In this document: one piece after another, positions 22,480-35,760 of the stretch
Position numbering within the stretch: position 1 is the first letter of the stretch
Layout: every line of letters starts with the position of its first letter
NCBI GenBank assembly: GCA_019925795.1
Contig: CM034298.1
Location: 53,780,365 to 53,844,364, forward strand
Source: Dendrobium chrysotoxum
Lineage: Eukaryota; Streptophyta; Magnoliopsida; Asparagales; Orchidaceae
DNA length: 64,000 nucleotides
Direction: 5' to 3'
The notes under the pieces: model-generated
Told to the model about the DNA's origin: nothing
Seen by the model: the letters and a program-made list of their open reading frames with translations, nothing else
Database searches by the model: none
Made by a program: the position numbers and the translations under genes

Positions 22480-22974
22480 TATAACACTCACATATCAGTA
22501 TACTGTTTCACTTGTTATGATCTATTCTTATTCATGACAATCCACTTAATTTCTATATTTAAATCCTTTTACATGTGTCTAGGAATGTTTTGTATACATC
22601 TGAAAGTTTGCATATATTCTAAAGCGGGTATCAATAGTCAATATGCCTATTTCAAAATTTTGGAAAATTTTTACTAGGGAATCATGGCTTTGTGCTCTTT
22701 GTAATTTAGGCATTAAATTTATGATGTGGCACTAGTGGTGGCGCTCTAGCGCTGTGGGCTCCCAGAGGGAGCACTACAATGTGCGTGATCGGGCACTGTA
22801 GCATTATGTTGAATTTTTATATTAAAAATATTATTTTTTACTATTCCTTTCATTTCCACCCAATCAAGAGAACTAGCTAGTAAGAGAAGAGGAGTCCTAG
22901 AGAGAGAAAGCTATTTTTTGAAATATTGTGAGGGGTGTTAAACCCTATAGAATTATCGCGAGGCTACCAAGAGA
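22480..22974 (+). repeat. Gypsy LTR start (copy A)
   Basis: Begins TATAACACTCACA directly after the polypurine tract and is closely matched by 63636-64000. GA-rich 'gagagagaaagc' near 22910. It becomes unclear after the G run at 22975. Confidence 0.75.
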
Positions 22975-22989
22975 GGGGGGGGGGGGGGG
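22975..22989. repeat. Poly-G run (15)
   Basis: Fifteen consecutive G at the boundary between the gypsy LTR and different sequence. Confidence 0.95.
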
Positions 22990-24390
22990 AGGAATTGGTA
23001 TTTTACAAATTCTTTAAGCAAAAAAAAAAATTTTTTGAAATCTTTTTGAATATTTTAAACACAAATAATTTAAGCGGAAGTAAATAGCCAAACACAGAGA
23101 TTTCAACACATATCAGACCACAGAAACAAGTGAAAATAAATGCAAAAAGATAAGTAGAAAGAACACAGTAGATTTATAGTGGTTCGGTCAAATCTGACCT
23201 ACATCCACTCCCCAGAACCTCCCGTTCTAGGTATTGCACTAATCCGTTAGTGTCTCTCTTTTTTTCCCCACAACAAGGAGGAGAAGTCCTTACAAAATCT
23301 TTCCATAGACCCGGTGAGGCAGAGAACCTTGAATCCTTTTTCACTCTCCTAGTGAAGGTAGAGAATCCAGAATCCTTTTACCCCCTCCTAGAGTAGACAG
23401 AGAACCTGACAATCATTTTGCTCCCTCCTTAAGTAGGCAGAGAACCTAGATATGATGCCGATGATTATTTCCCTAGAGCCACCAAAGAACCAAGGACGAA
23501 GAAGGAAGAGATGATTGAATCCTTGCTTGGAGCAACCTTTGTGAATCCTCCCGCAAACTCCCCCTCACAATATTCTCCCTCTCTATCTCCCAAACTCTCC
23601 TTCTCGTATTCTAAGCTCTCTTTTGGATTAGACTCAACAGCCAAAGATCTTTGATTATCAACTATAGAAGAGCTTAAATAGGAGGCCTCAAAAAGTGCTC
23701 TAAATTTTAACTTGCCGTCAAAGATCATCCTATATGATCAGTATAAAAATAGCCTTTAAGCTAGGACGAATGTCATTATTCTGGATAATTAGAAGAAATA
23801 ATTTCTACATACCGTCCAGGATGATTACACGATCATCTAGGACGATCAGTTCAATTTTAGTGGCAATCGACATATCATCCCGCAAACATCTCGGGACGTC
23901 CAGGACGATACCCTAGACGATCAGAAGAAAATCATGATTTTCATCTTGGATGATTAGAGATCGTCCCACGAAATATAAAGGATCATTTGGGACGATCATG
24001 AAGATCATTATGTGTGATGTGATTGATCAATTTAATCATAATTAGTCTCCTAATTAAGGGATCATTTTAGGCATGATTATAATGAATCATCCAGAATGAT
24101 TAGGATTGTCCTATACGATTAATGCAATTTTTAAGTTATCAAATCTTGCCTAAATGAGTTTGGTGGTTAATTATTTTTTATTTAAGTATATCGTCCAGGA
24201 CGGTGGGAGGATCGTCTAGGACGATTTGCTCAATCAGGTTTACTTGACCTAGATGCCCTAAATAGGGTTTCTATTTTTAACTGATCGTCCTCTATGATAT
24301 GATCAAAAAATAGAAAACTCTTTGACTTACCAAATTTTTTCCTTTGAGTGTGTGTGTAAGGTTACTTAGCATCAGAATCCATCTTATTAT
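22990..24390 (-). mobile_element. Probable LTR remnant with a palindrome array
   Basis: 23160-23280 contains a 'tatagtggttcggtca' and 'ctacatccactcccc' stretch that is common in LTRs of plant copia elements, read here in the minus sense. 23290-23460 has degenerate 'agaacct' repeats. 23720-24300 is the palindrome array described separately. Ends and target duplication not determined; no coding region. Confidence 0.45.
23720..24300. repeat. Dispersed GATCRTC...GAYGATC palindromes
   Basis: About a dozen short inverted repeats of one type with 3-5-bp loops, e.g. GATCAT-cctat-ATGATC (23723), GATCATC-tag-GACGATC (23831), AATCAT-ccaga-ATGATT (24086), ATCGTC-tag-GACGAT (24211). Arms vary between units. 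Confidence 0.75.
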
Positions 24391-26345
24391 ATTTGACTCA
24401 AGAAAAGGTAAAAATCATTAGAATTAAAATTACAGACGGACTCAGTCCTAATCTACCCAATCTTGAGCTGGCTTGAATTATAATTGATCTTGTGGACCTG
24501 AAAAGTTAGTAGGCAGGGCAACTAAAATAGATGTGTAGTAGTAATAGTAGTAGAGAAACATGAATATTTGTTATCATCAAAATTATAATGTTTGAATCCA
24601 GATTTATAACTTTTTTGTACAACTTCGATATGTTTTTTAGCTGTCATCACAATTCTAAAATTTGTCTAGCTCGAGGTACGTTGTATTTTTCCTATTTTAA
24701 TTTTCAAAAAATATAGAAGTTTTGGGAATTTTTTGATTTAATTTATAATTTTGTTAGCAAAAAATGAGGATAACATGATATCTATAAAACTTTCATCGCT
24801 TACTTTTTGTATGTTATATATATATAATAATTTTGAAAATTTAGGTATTTTTCTAAAAAATTTTCCTAGGTAAATTAGAAAATGTAGAGTTTTTAGTAAA
24901 TAAAAAAATTTCCGGTTCTTAAAAATAATGTTATAGTATAATGAAAGTTATATAATGATGTTCTGAACAATTTATAGTAATGTGGTTATACCGTGAAATA
25001 GTGATTTTCTGCTCAGTAGTATATTTCGTTGCCTAACGTTAAAGCATTTTATTAAATTATGAAATGAGTTTATTTATATTTCCTTCGTTGAAATGCAATG
25101 AATTATATGATTATCTACTTGAAAAGTGTGATTCTCAGGAGATCTGTGGGTGTGGAGGAAGTTTTATTCTTGTGTTAAATGTATATTTTGATGTCACATT
25201 CTGTTACGGTGCTATATGCACATTTTGTTATGGTATTGGGCATTGGGAGTCATGATGACCTATTTTCTGTTATGTCAATTACGAGAGTCATAAGAGCCAG
25301 AATTCTCTGAATTTCTTTACGATGGGAGGTTTAAGGGCTTGAGTAAACTATGTTATTTTCCATTTTGATATATGAAGTGTGTGTTTATTTACTTTCAGTG
25401 CATAATCTATTTTAAATTCAAATATCTACAAGAGATATCATGCGCAATCTGTTACATTTCTTTGAACTACTTTAAAATCCAACTAAATGTATAATAAATG
25501 ATTTATTTAAAAACTTAGATCGTTAAGTGTGGCCTGCTGAGCAGTGTTGGCTCACAATTTATATGTATTATGTTTCAAGGTTTGAGAAATGGAATGGGCC
25601 AGTTGAGAAGTCGAGTCAGGAATTGATCTATTTGAGTCTGTATATGTATTTCTTTTCTAATTTTTATACAATCATGACTAGCTATATAGATTGCTCTGTT
25701 CCATGTTTTAGTCTGTAGTTATATACTGTAGTGCAGATGTTGTATATGAATTTTTATGAGTAATGAAAAAAGAAATTCTAGATGAGTTATTTTTTTGATA
25801 CTGAAAGTTATTAGTAGCTCTGTGTTATGTTGTTGTTTAAGTTTAATTGAAGGAAGAAAATATATGAATAATTTCCCCCAAACTCCGATCTTTATTTGAT
25901 CTCTTGCAAGCAAACATGATATGACATGCTTCGTCCGTGAATCTTATCAGGTTGGGTTGTGAGATGATGAAACTTAGTATAAGGATAACTAGAAAAACTT
26001 GTCACAATTCTCACCCACTAATACCTCGATAATATAAACTCGTCCTTCTCAATGAAACTCGAGCACATTTCTCATAACAAAAGGATTCAACTTCTCAACT
26101 ACAAACACATTTTACAACCATCCATATATTTGTTATTCAATGTTAGTCTAAATTTCCTACTGCCCTTCTTTCTTGTTAACTTCTTAAATAAAGATCATAG
26201 TGTCAGATGTAGAGGGTTAAAATCTAAAATCCTTGACTATAAACTCAAAAAGTCCTTACTTTCTTATCTAAGAGAAACTTGTCTCATTTGATTTGATTCC
26301 CTTTTTTATTTAAATTGGTTAACCATACACAGCGGCAGAACCAAG
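24391..26345 (+). other. Unclassified, probably LTR remnant; no gene
   Basis: AT-rich. 25528-25560 (gcctgctgagcagtgttggctcac) resembles the 'ctgctgagcgagtaagctcac' motif in the LTR-like element at 54400, so at least part may be a gypsy LTR. Short open frames here show no domain. 25930-26330 shows nothing I can name. Confidence 0.35.
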
Positions 26346-26350
26346 ATTTA

Positions 26351-26476
26351 GGCTTCATTTGGGACAGCTTTCTTATTGCTTTATAAATTAGCTTTTTAGC
26401 ATAAAATTTTTTAGTTCAAAAATTTTTTATACTAAAAAGCTGTTTTAAAAAGTAATAAAAAAACTGTCCCAAAGAA
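26351..26476. mobile_element. Tourist-like MITE
   Basis: ggcttcatttgggacagctttcttattgc-type left end pairs with the right end aaaaactgtcccaaag; 'aagctgttttaaaaag' interior. Same family as above. An hAT-type terminus (cagcggcagaacc) lies at 26331. Confidence 0.7.
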
Positions 26477-26850
26477 AACTTCAAAAAATGGTTGTGAAGT
26501 AAAAACTTGTCACGACATTTTGTAGAATTGATTTTATGTCTATTAATAAAATTATAGTGTACTAATTTATTTAAGAAAAGGTGTTCAAATATCCTGATTA
26601 ATTTTTTTTTACATGATAAACTTTAGAATTACTGAATTTACTTTTAGGTAACTATAAAATAAATTATTATGTATTATACTAATTTTAAAGCAAATTTATG
26701 AATTTTAAAGTCTATTATGATTTATTTTTAAATAAAAACAACCTAAAATAAAGTTTTCATTTATTCACAAATAATTCAAATCTAAGACCAATCCAAAATA
26801 AATGAAGGATATCATAGCTATTCGACCATTACTAAAAAATGGGTATAGTC

Positions 26851-27202
26851 TAGGGGTGTAAGTGGGTCAAGCTAGCACTGACTCTACTCGTTAGCTCATG
26901 TGCCAGCTCATCTAAAAATATTAAAATAAAATCTAATTAAAAATAAATAATTCATAATTTTAAGTACAAATTTATTGAAAATATTTGAAAATTATATTCA
27001 TTTCCTTATATTAAATAATTCTTTATTATTTCTAAACTATTTCTCATTCTTTTTTTATTTTATTATAATAATTATTTAAATCATAATTATTTTCTCTCTT
27101 TCATAATAAATGAGTCGGCTCATGAGCAAGCTTGAACTCATTGAATAAAGCTCGAGCTCAAACTTTGTTAATTTATCACGACTCAACCCATTTACACCCC
27201 TA
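26851..27202. mobile_element. TAGGGGTGT-type hAT MITE
   Basis: TAGGGGTGTAAGTGGG and inverted CCCATTTACACCCCTA ends; flanks gtatagtc / atagagtc agree at 6 of 8 positions. Related, more eroded sequence continues at 27240-27690 (ends 'cacttacacctctt'). Confidence 0.75.
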
Positions 27203-27690
27203 ATAGAGTCAAACAAGATAAAAAAGTGTAGGTCAATCCACATCAATTATAGGTGTGATGTAGCATAAGGACTTCACAAAATGTGATGGCCGATGAACAT
27301 GTCGAGTGTGATCATGGACATTCATTATTGGAGTAAGCATGAAAGCCAATTACTTAATTTATTAATTGAGTTTGAGCTTGAGCTCGAGCATAATTCTATG
27401 AGTTTGATCAGGCTCATGAGCTTGCTTGTTTATAACAAAAGAGAGAAAATAATTTTGATTCGAGCAATTATTATGATAGAATTATATGAAAAATTAGAAA
27501 TTAAAAGATAAATAATACATAACAACTTAATATTAGAAAGTTCGATATAATTTTTAAATATTTTTTAAATTAGCCGGCTCACGAGCTAAAGATTTGGATC
27601 AAGGATGGCTCAACCTTGGCTTGGGAGAAGCTTGAATTGACTAACATGTCAACTTGGCTCACTTACACCTCTTGTTAGGACCTTTCTCAA

Positions 27691-28047
27691 ACGCTTAATA
27701 GTTGTAGAAAAAGTGTCACCAATGATCAAAATTGAGGTTAATTATAGACTTCGATAGGACTAATTTAGGTATATCCAGTTCCAAACTTTATTCTGATTTG
27801 AAGTAGATAGAAAATATTGCATACATGCTATTATAAGAAATTATTCAAGCTCAAGCCAAATTGGCTTTATCATTGGACAAGTTTGATTTGTCGAGGGACA
27901 TGTCATAATGCTTATTACAAACTTGGAGAGTATGAGAAAGTTATGCTCATCTCAAATTTATAATTTTCAGGATTATATACAATAAGGTAGACAATGAGTT
28001 TTTACATAAAAAATTCCAAGAGAAAAATGCTATAAGGCCTAACCATA
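27691..28047. other. No gene recognised
   Basis: AT-rich sequence, nothing supportable. Confidence 0.5.
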
Positions 28048-28619
28048 ATAATTGATACATCCTCGAAAAATTATCTTGATCGGGCACGAATCTTGAGGCA
28101 AAATCAGGTTGGAAACTTCAAACATTAAAATTGGGACCACCCGAACTCCGATATCGACAAACTTGTAGTCGAACTGAACGTCTCGGAAATACGAACCGAA
28201 CGGCACCAAATTCAACCTAATCCGAGCCCAAATGGATCTAAATCAAGGGTCTGAAGCGCTATTGGTAGGTTCAAACCATAATTTGGATTACTAAACGGTC
28301 TCCAAATATGATGTGCTTATAGTTTAATCGAGCGTCTCGACGAGACGAATCCAACGAGCCTAAGATCGCCAAGATCCGATATCTCTAAGGCCTCCAAAAA
28401 TTTGGCAAACGGTCCTCAATCAAGGGATTCAACATCGGCCGTCCATTCAAACCACTCCCTAATTACCCTTGATCTTTCACCTATTCACAGCCTATGCCAC
28501 TCCCAAAAATCTATAAATAGAGCCCCCTCTCCTCCTTAAAGGGGGCACCTAATCCTAAGGAGAAAAGAGAGAGCTCTTGCCTCCTTGCTCCTCCTCGACC
28601 ACCGCCGGAGTTTTGCTGA

Positions 28620-29134
28620 ACCACCACCTGAGGCCCAGCACTTCGCCAGACCACTACTTGAGTCCCTGCACTTTGCCGGACCACCACCTGAGGCCCTGCA
28701 GTTCACCGGACCACCACCTGAGGCCCTACACTTCGCCGGACCACCATCTGAGGCCCTGCACTTCATCGGACCACTACTTGAGGCCCTGCACTTCGCCAGA
28801 CCACCACCTGAGGCCCTGCACTTCGCCGAACCACCACCTGAGGCCCTGCACTTCGCCGGATAACCACCTGAGGCCCTGCACTCCACCGGACCACCACACG
28901 AGGCCCTGCACTCCGCCAAACCACCACCTAAGGTCCTGCTCTTTGCCGGACCACCACTTGAGGCCCTGCACTTCACCGGATCACCACCTGAGACCTTGCA
29001 CTTTGCCGGACCACCAATTGAGGCCCTGCATTTTGCCAGACCACCACCTGAGGCCTTGCACTTTGCCGAACCACCATCTGAAGCTCTGCACTCCTCCAGA
29101 CCATCACCTGACGCCTTGAACTCCGTCGGACGAC
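28620..29134 (+). repeat. 30-bp GC-rich minisatellite in the solo LTR
   Basis: About 17 units of 'ccaccacctgaggccctgca' plus 'cttcgccgga'. A 180-codon open frame here is simply the repeat translated. Confidence 0.95.
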
Positions 29135-30067
29135 TGTTGACCTCGTTTTTAACTTAATTTTCTCTCGAGCATGTTCGATCAAGTTGATTGGGCCTCGTCG
29201 AGCTCGAATCGACTCGAATTGAGTCGAATTAGACTCGACCACGTTCGATTAGCCCGCGTGGTTTGTTTTGATTGCGACGAGGTCAATCTAATCCAAATCA
29301 ATTGCAATTTGAGTTTGATTTTATTTAATTAAATTGACTAAGCCCGATTAAACTCAAATTGATTTAGTTTGAGCCAGGTTTAGCCCAAATCAGGTTGGAT
29401 TAATTTCTATTTAGGCCCATTTGACTTTCATAATAGTTTGAACCTTGTTCCTAAATCAAGAACTGGATCCAACGGCTCCAGTTCGATCGAATTCCTAAAC
29501 CTGCTGTTGTCCTCGAGTTCAGTCGCGTGAGCTTCCGACTTCAGGATAGAGGCAGACTTCTTTTCATAGGGGTCGAGCGCGGCAAAGCCCCATTCGGGGT
29601 ATGGGGATGGGATCGAGAAGGCGAAGCTCCCGATTTCCTCAGGCTCTCGCAACTCTCCCGAGGAATAACCCTTCGGCTTTCCCCAAATGATCCTCTCTCT
29701 CGCGGCTGCGGTTCGTGAACCCTAACTAGAAGCTGCGACCCCCGCCTCTCTCCGGCTCTCTTCTGTTCAAACCGGCTCCAGGGAGTCAAAACTCCCTTTT
29801 TCTCTCTTGGTCTCCTCGCTCCAGGCGAGATCCCTCTCTCGTTCTCCTCTCGGCTCGCACAAGCATAGGAGGCGGAACCCCCGCTGCTCCCGTCGCCTGT
29901 TCGAAGACCCAAGGAAGTGACGCTAACTTGCCCTAGCCGGACCCCCTTCCGCCTCTCCTCCCTTGACGAGTGGCCCGCCGGCCCCCTGCCCTAGCTGCCG
30001 ACCTCCTTTCCCTCTCGCAAGGTGAGCTTCTCCTTCTTCCTCTTCTTACTTCTTCTTTTCTTCTTTT

Positions 30068-30105
30068 TCTTCTTCTTCTTCTTCTTCTTCTTCTTCTTCT
30101 TCTTC
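30068..30105. repeat. (TTC)n microsatellite in the giant LTR
   Basis: About 12 TTC units, also present at the matching place in the second LTR (about 42733-42770). Leu/Arg-run open frames here are artefacts of it. Confidence 0.95.
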
Positions 30106-33100
30106 TAATCCTTCTTTTCCTTCTAACTTTCCTTCCCATTCCCCCTTTACCCATCTTTTCTTCTCTTCTTGGTTTGAAAAAGTTTAGTAACATTGTTTAT
30201 TTTCTTTAAAGATGGTGATGACAAATGGTTAGTTCTTTCATCAAATCATTTGTTAGGATGTTATTTCTTATGCAACTTGGTTTGTGCATATACTTGATTT
30301 CTTTCTTTAAATGAGCACCTTTGCTTTGGATGGATTGTTTCATGAGATGAGTAGAAAGTTTATGTTGGTTTATATTACTGGAGAGTAAACTTTTGATATG
30401 TGATATTTGTTTTATGAGTGGATTGTAAAACTCTATGAGAAGGTGTGACATTCTCTATCAAAGGAAAAGCATGTATGTAAAGTGTTTGTATTAATGTTTC
30501 TTAAGGAATAGTATAAAATATGAGCAAAAAAAAAGTAGATGATGAACCACTTTGTATTTATTGCTTAACCTTGATATGTTTATTTTGATTATTAGATGAT
30601 AGATGGCTTTTGAGATACATTGGTTAATAAATACGGCCATACTTTGTTCTTGCTCCACATTTGCATTGAAGTATTAAAAGGTGGCATGACGCTCTCCTAG
30701 TGATCTATTTGTGATATTGTTGAATACCTCTATGTTCCCATTTGTTTACTAATGTGGTTATTGCCATTCGAAGGAATGGTCTCTTTATATTAGGAAACCT
30801 AGTACCATGCACAGTTTTGTCTTCGTTCTAATTTTAGTAAAGAGTTGAAGCATCCATTGTCATGTCGAGCACATCATTGTGTTGATATATTCAAGATTTT
30901 TCTCAAACTAATTTATCTTTTTGAGTTTGAAATTAGCAAGATCTCATTTCTTTTCTCATCAATAACTAGAAAGGTTGTGGTGTTTTTGGTGCAAGATGAA
31001 GCTTTACTTTAGTTCTAACTCATGAATCTTATGATTGACATTTTGTTTGTGGTAAGTCTTGGTGAATCTTAAGCAAGATTTTGGTGACATGTTTCAAGTA
31101 AGGAGGCATGTAAACTTTGCATGAATATACGTGGAGGCAAAGTACTAGTTCTTATGTTGGGTTGCTTCAAGTGGCTTTATGAAACCCTTCATGGTATTTA
31201 TGCTTTGTAGTGGCCATTGTTGACCTTGTCACAATATACATTGACTTGTCTTATTTAGGAAGGGATAATTGATGCATGAGTCTTACTCCCAATTCATGTT
31301 ATATGTTTTAAAAAGCCTAGACACGATGTGATAATATGCCTAAAAGAAATTATTTTATACCATCTAGTTATTTGATTAAATGCCTTAAAAAGGTTATTGC
31401 ACTCATTCTTTTGTTTGGGCGTCATCCACGCAAGATCTGAACATGAAATAGATATGTATACATAAAAAAAAAAATTTCATGGGTTTGCTTTATGCGAAGG
31501 TTTTATGAGTTGCTTCATGTTTAAGATAAAAATTATCGATGGATTATTTTGTATGCTCAAGATTTATGATTTATTTTGGATTGAAGAGAGTTTTGATTCA
31601 TTTCATGTTTGAGAGAGCTTTGGGTTGGCTCTCTGTTAACAGGAGTTACAATTGGCTTTGTGTTGAAACAAGTCTTCATGAGTTATCTTGGAAGCAAGAA
31701 ATGTTATAAGCTATTTTATATTGGAATACTTATGAGTTGTTTTAAGTCGAGAAGTTTCTGTGATTCGTTTTATATTGGGAGATCATATGACTTGCTTTAT
31801 GAAAAGGTACCTCATGAGTCGTTCTATGGTTGTAAGGCTCTAGGGAGTGATTCATGTGTTGGAAAAGAACCCTCTTGGGTTTATGTATTGAAAAGAATAC
31901 ATTTGATCTATGTTTCATATGAAAGTTTTGCTTATAGGTCTGATGTGATGATGTCCGAGACTTTCCTTTCCCTGGGTAAGCTTTATATATATTTGGAGAA
32001 AAGCTTAGAAGCATTTGCAAGGTTTATCATATGCACTTGTTACCAATTGTGATGAAAGTTAATATAAAATGGCTTGCTATGTTTTATGTGACGGTCGAAA
32101 AGAGATTTTGAGAATGTGGTTTTGCTTTCTTCATGAGAAGTGTGAAGGAGTTGTGTAGTTTTTTTTATTGTTCCTTTGTTCCAAATTGTGTTGGGGAAGG
32201 ATTTGTGCTTTATGGCGCTTAGTGGGATGTTGATATCTTCTCAAGACAAGTTAGAAAGTATGTTTTCTAGGTTTCATTTCCTTTATCTTTGTGAACAAGT
32301 TGACAGAATTGGAGGTTACATGGCCTTTGTTATATATAGTTTTCTTTGAGTTTTGGAAAGGATTGTGAAGCTTCATGTTGGAAAATAACTCGAGGTGGGA
32401 AACTTACTGGAAAATACGCATGCATCTTATAGACTCAATGTGACGTTACCTAGGTTGTTAGAGCATTGCCTTTAACCTTTTCAGAAAAGTGATTTGCATC
32501 TATGTTTGTATTGGTTATTCTTCCATAGGCATTTGAGTTGGAATCATACGTTACATGAGCATTTATGTTTGAAAGCATGTTGGTATGATTAGCCTCATGT
32601 GGTAATTAGAGAAATAAAAGTGGAAACAACATTTTTGCATCAAGTGGAAGTGGCTGAAAAATGTATCATATCTTATATTTCAAACGTGAGTTTTTTTTTA
32701 TAGAATTGATTCAATGTTGTATTGTGAGGTGGGGTGTTCTACTTGAATTTTGATGAAAAGTTTTATGGAATATTGTTGGAACGTTTCTCATGAATTTCAA
32801 AAAGGTTTTGTGTTAAGAGGATTTGTGATTGGCTTTAGATTTACTTTGCATTGAAAAGTTTTATGATAAGTTTCTTGAATACTTTATAATGAGAGGTCTT
32901 ATAAAACTTTCTTGTTGGAAAGCTTTATGGTCATACCCCACACCAAAATAAAAGCACTCAATTGTTTTGTGTCAGAAAAGACTTTTATGGATTTCTTATG
33001 AAGAGAATTTGTGTCACTTTGTTTATGAAGTTTTACAATTGTTACTTTGGGATTGAAATTATTTTTCTTTTATAAATGGCTTTGTGTTGGAGACTCTTTT

Positions 33101-33898
33101 AAGTCCTTTTTAGGAGAAAGTGGTATTTTTAAGAGTTCTTTAATGTCTTTTCTTTTTTAGAATGAAGTGGTATTTAGTGTATGAATTGCCCCTCTCTTAT
33201 TAGTATTTATTTCTAAAGTTGAGCTTGGGTTGAATGTGAAATAAAAGTTGCTTGTTTATGTTTTAGTTTTGGGAGCTTGTTTTCCCCTTCGCCACTCTGG
33301 ATTTCGTATAGGATATAGTGTGAGTCATTGAGTCTTTTGAGTGCTTATTCTTGGAATGTGGGGACAGCAAAGGGCGCCAAAACACCTTCTCCTCTATTCG
33401 TATTGTATCGAATTGGGGTGAAGGTTGTTTTAGAGGCATACTTGACTTCAAAGGGATATGCCCAATAATAAAACGCCTACATTCCTTTTATCATTTTTGA
33501 TTTCCATTCCTTCCTTTTGATATTTTATTGTCTTTCTCTTTACTTCTCTCCTCTCTACTGCTATTCTACTTACTATCTTATTTTATTCATAGATTCTTAA
33601 GTTTATTGATATATGTATGGATGTCCAAAGGGTTAGAAAAGAACTTCCTTTTATCCCCTATAACACTAGTGACACCTAAGGACAAAAATTAAGGATCAAG
33701 TCTTAGATAACATAGACTTAGGGTGCATGCTTCTCATAGGATAGAGACACCAAAACATAAACTTAGTGACACATTTTCCTAGGTTTGTTGTGCCTTAATT
33801 CATTAATAATCAACCAACAAAATCTCCCTTAACCAATAATAGATTGTTTAATCTACTTTTCTTTTAATTTATAACAAACTAAAATAATTCAACAAAAT

Positions 33899-35760
33899 TG
33901 GTTACTACTGGGTAACCCAGGCCTACGAGGCTATTAAGTTAGCCCCAAGGAGGGTGAAACAAACCTCACGGCCTCGGTGAGCAACAAAGGTAGTAATCAA
34001 TTGAACACAAAAAATAAAGATTCTTAAAATCAATTTTAACTTACTAATACTTACATTTAAACTAAAGCACCCCTTTAACCTTCAACAGATTAAAATTACA
34101 AACAACTTTAGTTAAATCATCCTATATAGGACATACCCAAAACCACACGGCCTGTTACACACACCTAGGCTTGTTTGTTAGGACACGACTTCTAGTCCTA
34201 GGTTAGGCCGATGTTTTGTTTTACTATTTGATGCCAATTACTCCTGCCGAGTAAGAAAGCCCCTGCATTGTTTTATATTTTAGCAATAATATGTGTATGT
34301 TTTACAAATATGAATATTAAATCTGTTGTTAGTCACATTTTTATTTACCTGCATTTATTTTCTGAATGGCATCTACGCTCACTTGTGCATTTTTCTTCTA
34401 TCTTGTTTTGCGAGGTACATTGGGTCAGGCATGATCAAGAATCAGTGAACAAATTGCTAGCTTAAAGCTCTTAAGTGGCTGCGCCACAAGTCTTGCAGGA
34501 TTGGTAATCAGTGAATAGCTCACTTGCTTGGAATTTTTTAAGTGGCTGCGCCACGGTCAGGTATAATCTCTGCAACTTGTAAAGAAAAAAATTTCTAATT
34601 ACATACCGAAACTGCTACACTCCACACACATCTTGTTAGTAGCTTTTAGTTTAATATATATTCTAGCATGTTTAGGTAGCTGGCCATAGGATAGTGCACT
34701 GACGAAGCTTTGGCCCTATAGGCCAAAGCTTGCCCTCCCTTCTGCGAGCCCTAGAGACCCTTCTGGTCACCTTAGGCCTGTAGTGTAGGCCCACCTACTT
34801 GTGCTATATGCATCGTTGTTTTCCCACACGAAGTGGGCACTGCTAGGATGTTCCATTTTCTCTCGGTTTTGGGTATGATACCCCCCACCTTCTGTGAGCC
34901 TTAGAGACCATTAGGGTCATTTAGGCCTGTAGCGTAGGCCACCTGTTTGTGCCATGGGCATCGTTGTTTTCCCACACGAAGTGGGCACCGTTAGGATGAT
35001 TTTCTATTGTGATGTGATGAGGATACCTTGCCTGGAGGGTATCCTTGGTGTGTTTATTTATCTATTTCATGTACTCTGAATGTCATGCATTCATTGTTTT
35101 ATACACTTTACTCCACGGTGCACTCCGCATACATACATGCATTGCATTAGCATTTTTTTTTTTCAAATAAAAATGTCGCATTATCTTTTAGTAGTCTTTA
35201 GAATACTTTTATTTATGCATCTGTCTCATGCATCATACACAGCATTAGGTATATTCTGTTGCATATTATGGAGTCCCTGATTTAAATCTCTGAACTAAAA
35301 ATTCTTGATTCCTTAGGATAGAGCCTCCCTATCTTGCATACATGTAGGACGATTGATTGTGTTTAGGATGTTAGCTGGCAGCTCACTCCAGGCAAGCATA
35401 AGCCCAGATTGTACACCCCTCAATGTGTTTCTTTTCATCTTTGATGAATTCTGAGTCTGTTATTTCTCTTAGGATAGTAATCTGATTTTTGATCTTTTAA
35501 ACTCAAAATTTTAATCATATCTTTATACATTTAAAAATATTTAATCACCACTAAGGATAAATAGAAGAGTTTATCACCTTTGGAATATAACTTAGGAACT
35601 TTTTCTGTACGCCAAATTAAGAAGAGAATAATACAGCGTCCCTAATCGAGAGTTTTCTTAGGCCAAGGCCTAAGATGTAATTAACCACGGGGGCTTGCGC
35701 CCGTGGGAGACTGATCCCCACATCAAATAAACCCCATTCGAGCTGATGTATCGAATGGGG
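33899..35760 (+). repeat. Cluster of perfect inverted repeats at the LTR 3' end
   Basis: Perfect arms include 34705-34715/34721-34731 (11 bp, loop ctata), 35732-35741/35751-35760 (10 bp), 35657-35664/35667-35674 (8 bp), 35685-35691/35700-35706 (7 bp), 35021-35027/35038-35044 (7 bp), GTGGC/GCCAC at 34475 and again at 34542, CCCAC/GTGGG at 34823 and again at 34971, and GGCCT/AGGCC at 34775. Contained in a ~120-bp tandem pair (34738-34865, 34885-35005). Confidence 0.88.

Noticed and set aside
28577..29119. 180-aa Pro/His-rich open frame
   Set aside because: Direct translation of a 30-bp minisatellite inside an LTR; its phase stays open because the unit is a multiple of three.
29933..30209. Arg- or Leu-run open frames
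   Set aside because: Produced by the TTC microsatellite.
31609..32052. 147-aa open frame present identically in both giant LTRs
   Set aside because: No recognisable domain or codon bias; identity only reflects LTR duplication. It could be reconsidered if transcripts are found.
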